From assembly GCF_001975825.1 (NCBI RefSeq), contig NZ_MTKN01000001.1, positions 281,573 through 345,572 on the forward strand: a DNA stretch of 64,000 bases, written 5' to 3'. This DNA is from [Flexibacter] sp. ATCC 35208. GTDB taxonomy: Bacteria > Bacteroidota > Bacteroidia > Chitinophagales > Chitinophagaceae. The stretch's first letter is position 1. Every line of letters starts with the position of its first letter. Positions 63,685 to 64,000 of the stretch are shown in pieces. The position numbers were made by a program, and so were the translations under genes. The notes under the pieces were generated by a model. The model did no database searches, was not told the origin of the DNA, and saw only the letters and a list, made by a program, of their open reading frames with translations.

Positions 63685-64000
63685 ATGGTAGATGTTTTGC
63701 TGGGCCTGCAGTGGGGCGACGAAGGCAAGGGAAAGATTGTGGATTATTTTGCAGGCAATTATGATATCATTGCCCGCTTTCAGGGTGGTCCAAACGCTGG
63801 TCACACTTTATATATCGACGGTCAGAAAGTAGTATTGCACACGATCCCCTCCGGCGTGTTTCACAAAAACATCATCAACCTGATTGGAAACGGGGTCGTA
63901 TTAGACCCTGTCACTTTCAAGAAGGAATGTGATAAGATCACTGCATTAGGCGTAGATCTGAAGGCAAACCTGTTTATAGCAGAGAGAACGCACGTGATTG
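63685..64000 (+). CDS. purA: Adenylosuccinate synthetase, N-terminal part (3' end outside window)
   Basis: 105 residues are visible from ATG 63685. MVDVLLGLQWGDEGKGKIVD is the P-loop of PurA, and FQGGPNAGHTLYIDGQK and IPSGVFHKN with IGNGVVLDPVTFKKEC follow. The enzyme joins IMP and Asp with GTP in AMP synthesis. The frame is open to the window end. Confidence 0.95.
   Translation, partial: MVDVLLGLQWGDEGKGKIVDYFAGNYDIIARFQGGPNAGHTLYIDGQKVVLHTIPSGVFHKNIINLIGNGVVLDPVTFKKECDKITALGVDLKANLFIAERTHVI

Overview
The window looks like a chromosomal piece of a Bacteroidota bacterium, most likely Chitinophagaceae and close to Chitinophaga. The support is a SusC/SusD pair and a second TonB-dependent receptor, a PorT homologue (type IX secretion) overlapping ubiE, a family of short Bacteroidota-only proteins (DUF983, DUF6728, DUF6600-like), a short ATP synthase epsilon subunit, and promoters of the Bacteroidota type (TTTG ... 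TAnnTTTG) instead of the usual -35/-10 boxes. Shine-Dalgarno sites are generally absent. I saw no rRNA, tRNA, CRISPR array or insertion sequence.

Layout. 1-5 kb: the 3' part of a TonB receptor, a small lipoprotein, a DUF983 protein, an unusual ORF running past a terminator, and an MsbA-like ABC exporter. 5-7.4 kb: an EF-G paralogue with an altered GTPase site. 7.6-12.4 kb: an isolated SusD/SusC pair. 13.1-14.3 kb: a two-gene HigA-like/AbiEii toxin-antitoxin module with a palindrome in front, the clearest accessory island. 14.3-31.3 kb: mostly minus-strand housekeeping genes (YifB/ComM, MutS-like ATPase, dihydroorotase, PorT, MenG/UbiE, YkuK-like, CoA-binding, TIGR01777 epimerase, GbsR/MarR regulator, VOC protein, pyruvate dehydrogenase E2, DnaX, M48 peptidase), with engB on the plus strand. 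31.6-38 kb: a hybrid kinase lacking its phospho-acceptor His, acetyltransferase-like genes, small unknown genes and an Asn/Gln-rich secreted protein. 38.4-40.2 kb: atpD-atpC. 40.8-46 kb: YqgE, a histidine kinase/E1-like/hydrolase operon, and LD-carboxypeptidase. 46.2-54.9 kb: metG, a fused beta-oxidation enzyme, an ABC-2 transporter pair, and surE-small membrane protein-lpxB. 55-59.3 kb: DUF6728 and a beta-mannosidase/alpha-L-fucosidase pair. 59.6-64 kb: an OmpR-type regulator, a 2H-like protein, Rel (ppGpp), and the start of purA.

The most unusual pattern is at gene ends. At four loci (about 1.5, 21.0, 34.5 and 35.7 kb) short tandem repeats begin inside the last codons of a gene, include its stop codon, and continue downstream as echo copies, several of which still spell the same C-terminal residues and stop. 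A second theme is enzyme families with a key residue replaced: EF-G switch II His to Leu, HisKA His to Arg, an E1-like Asp to Gln, a 2H-fold His to Tyr, and a dihydroorotase HxH to QxH. A third is a candidate short RNA or attenuator upstream of yqgE. Function calls rest on motif recognition in the translated sequence; no database search was possible.
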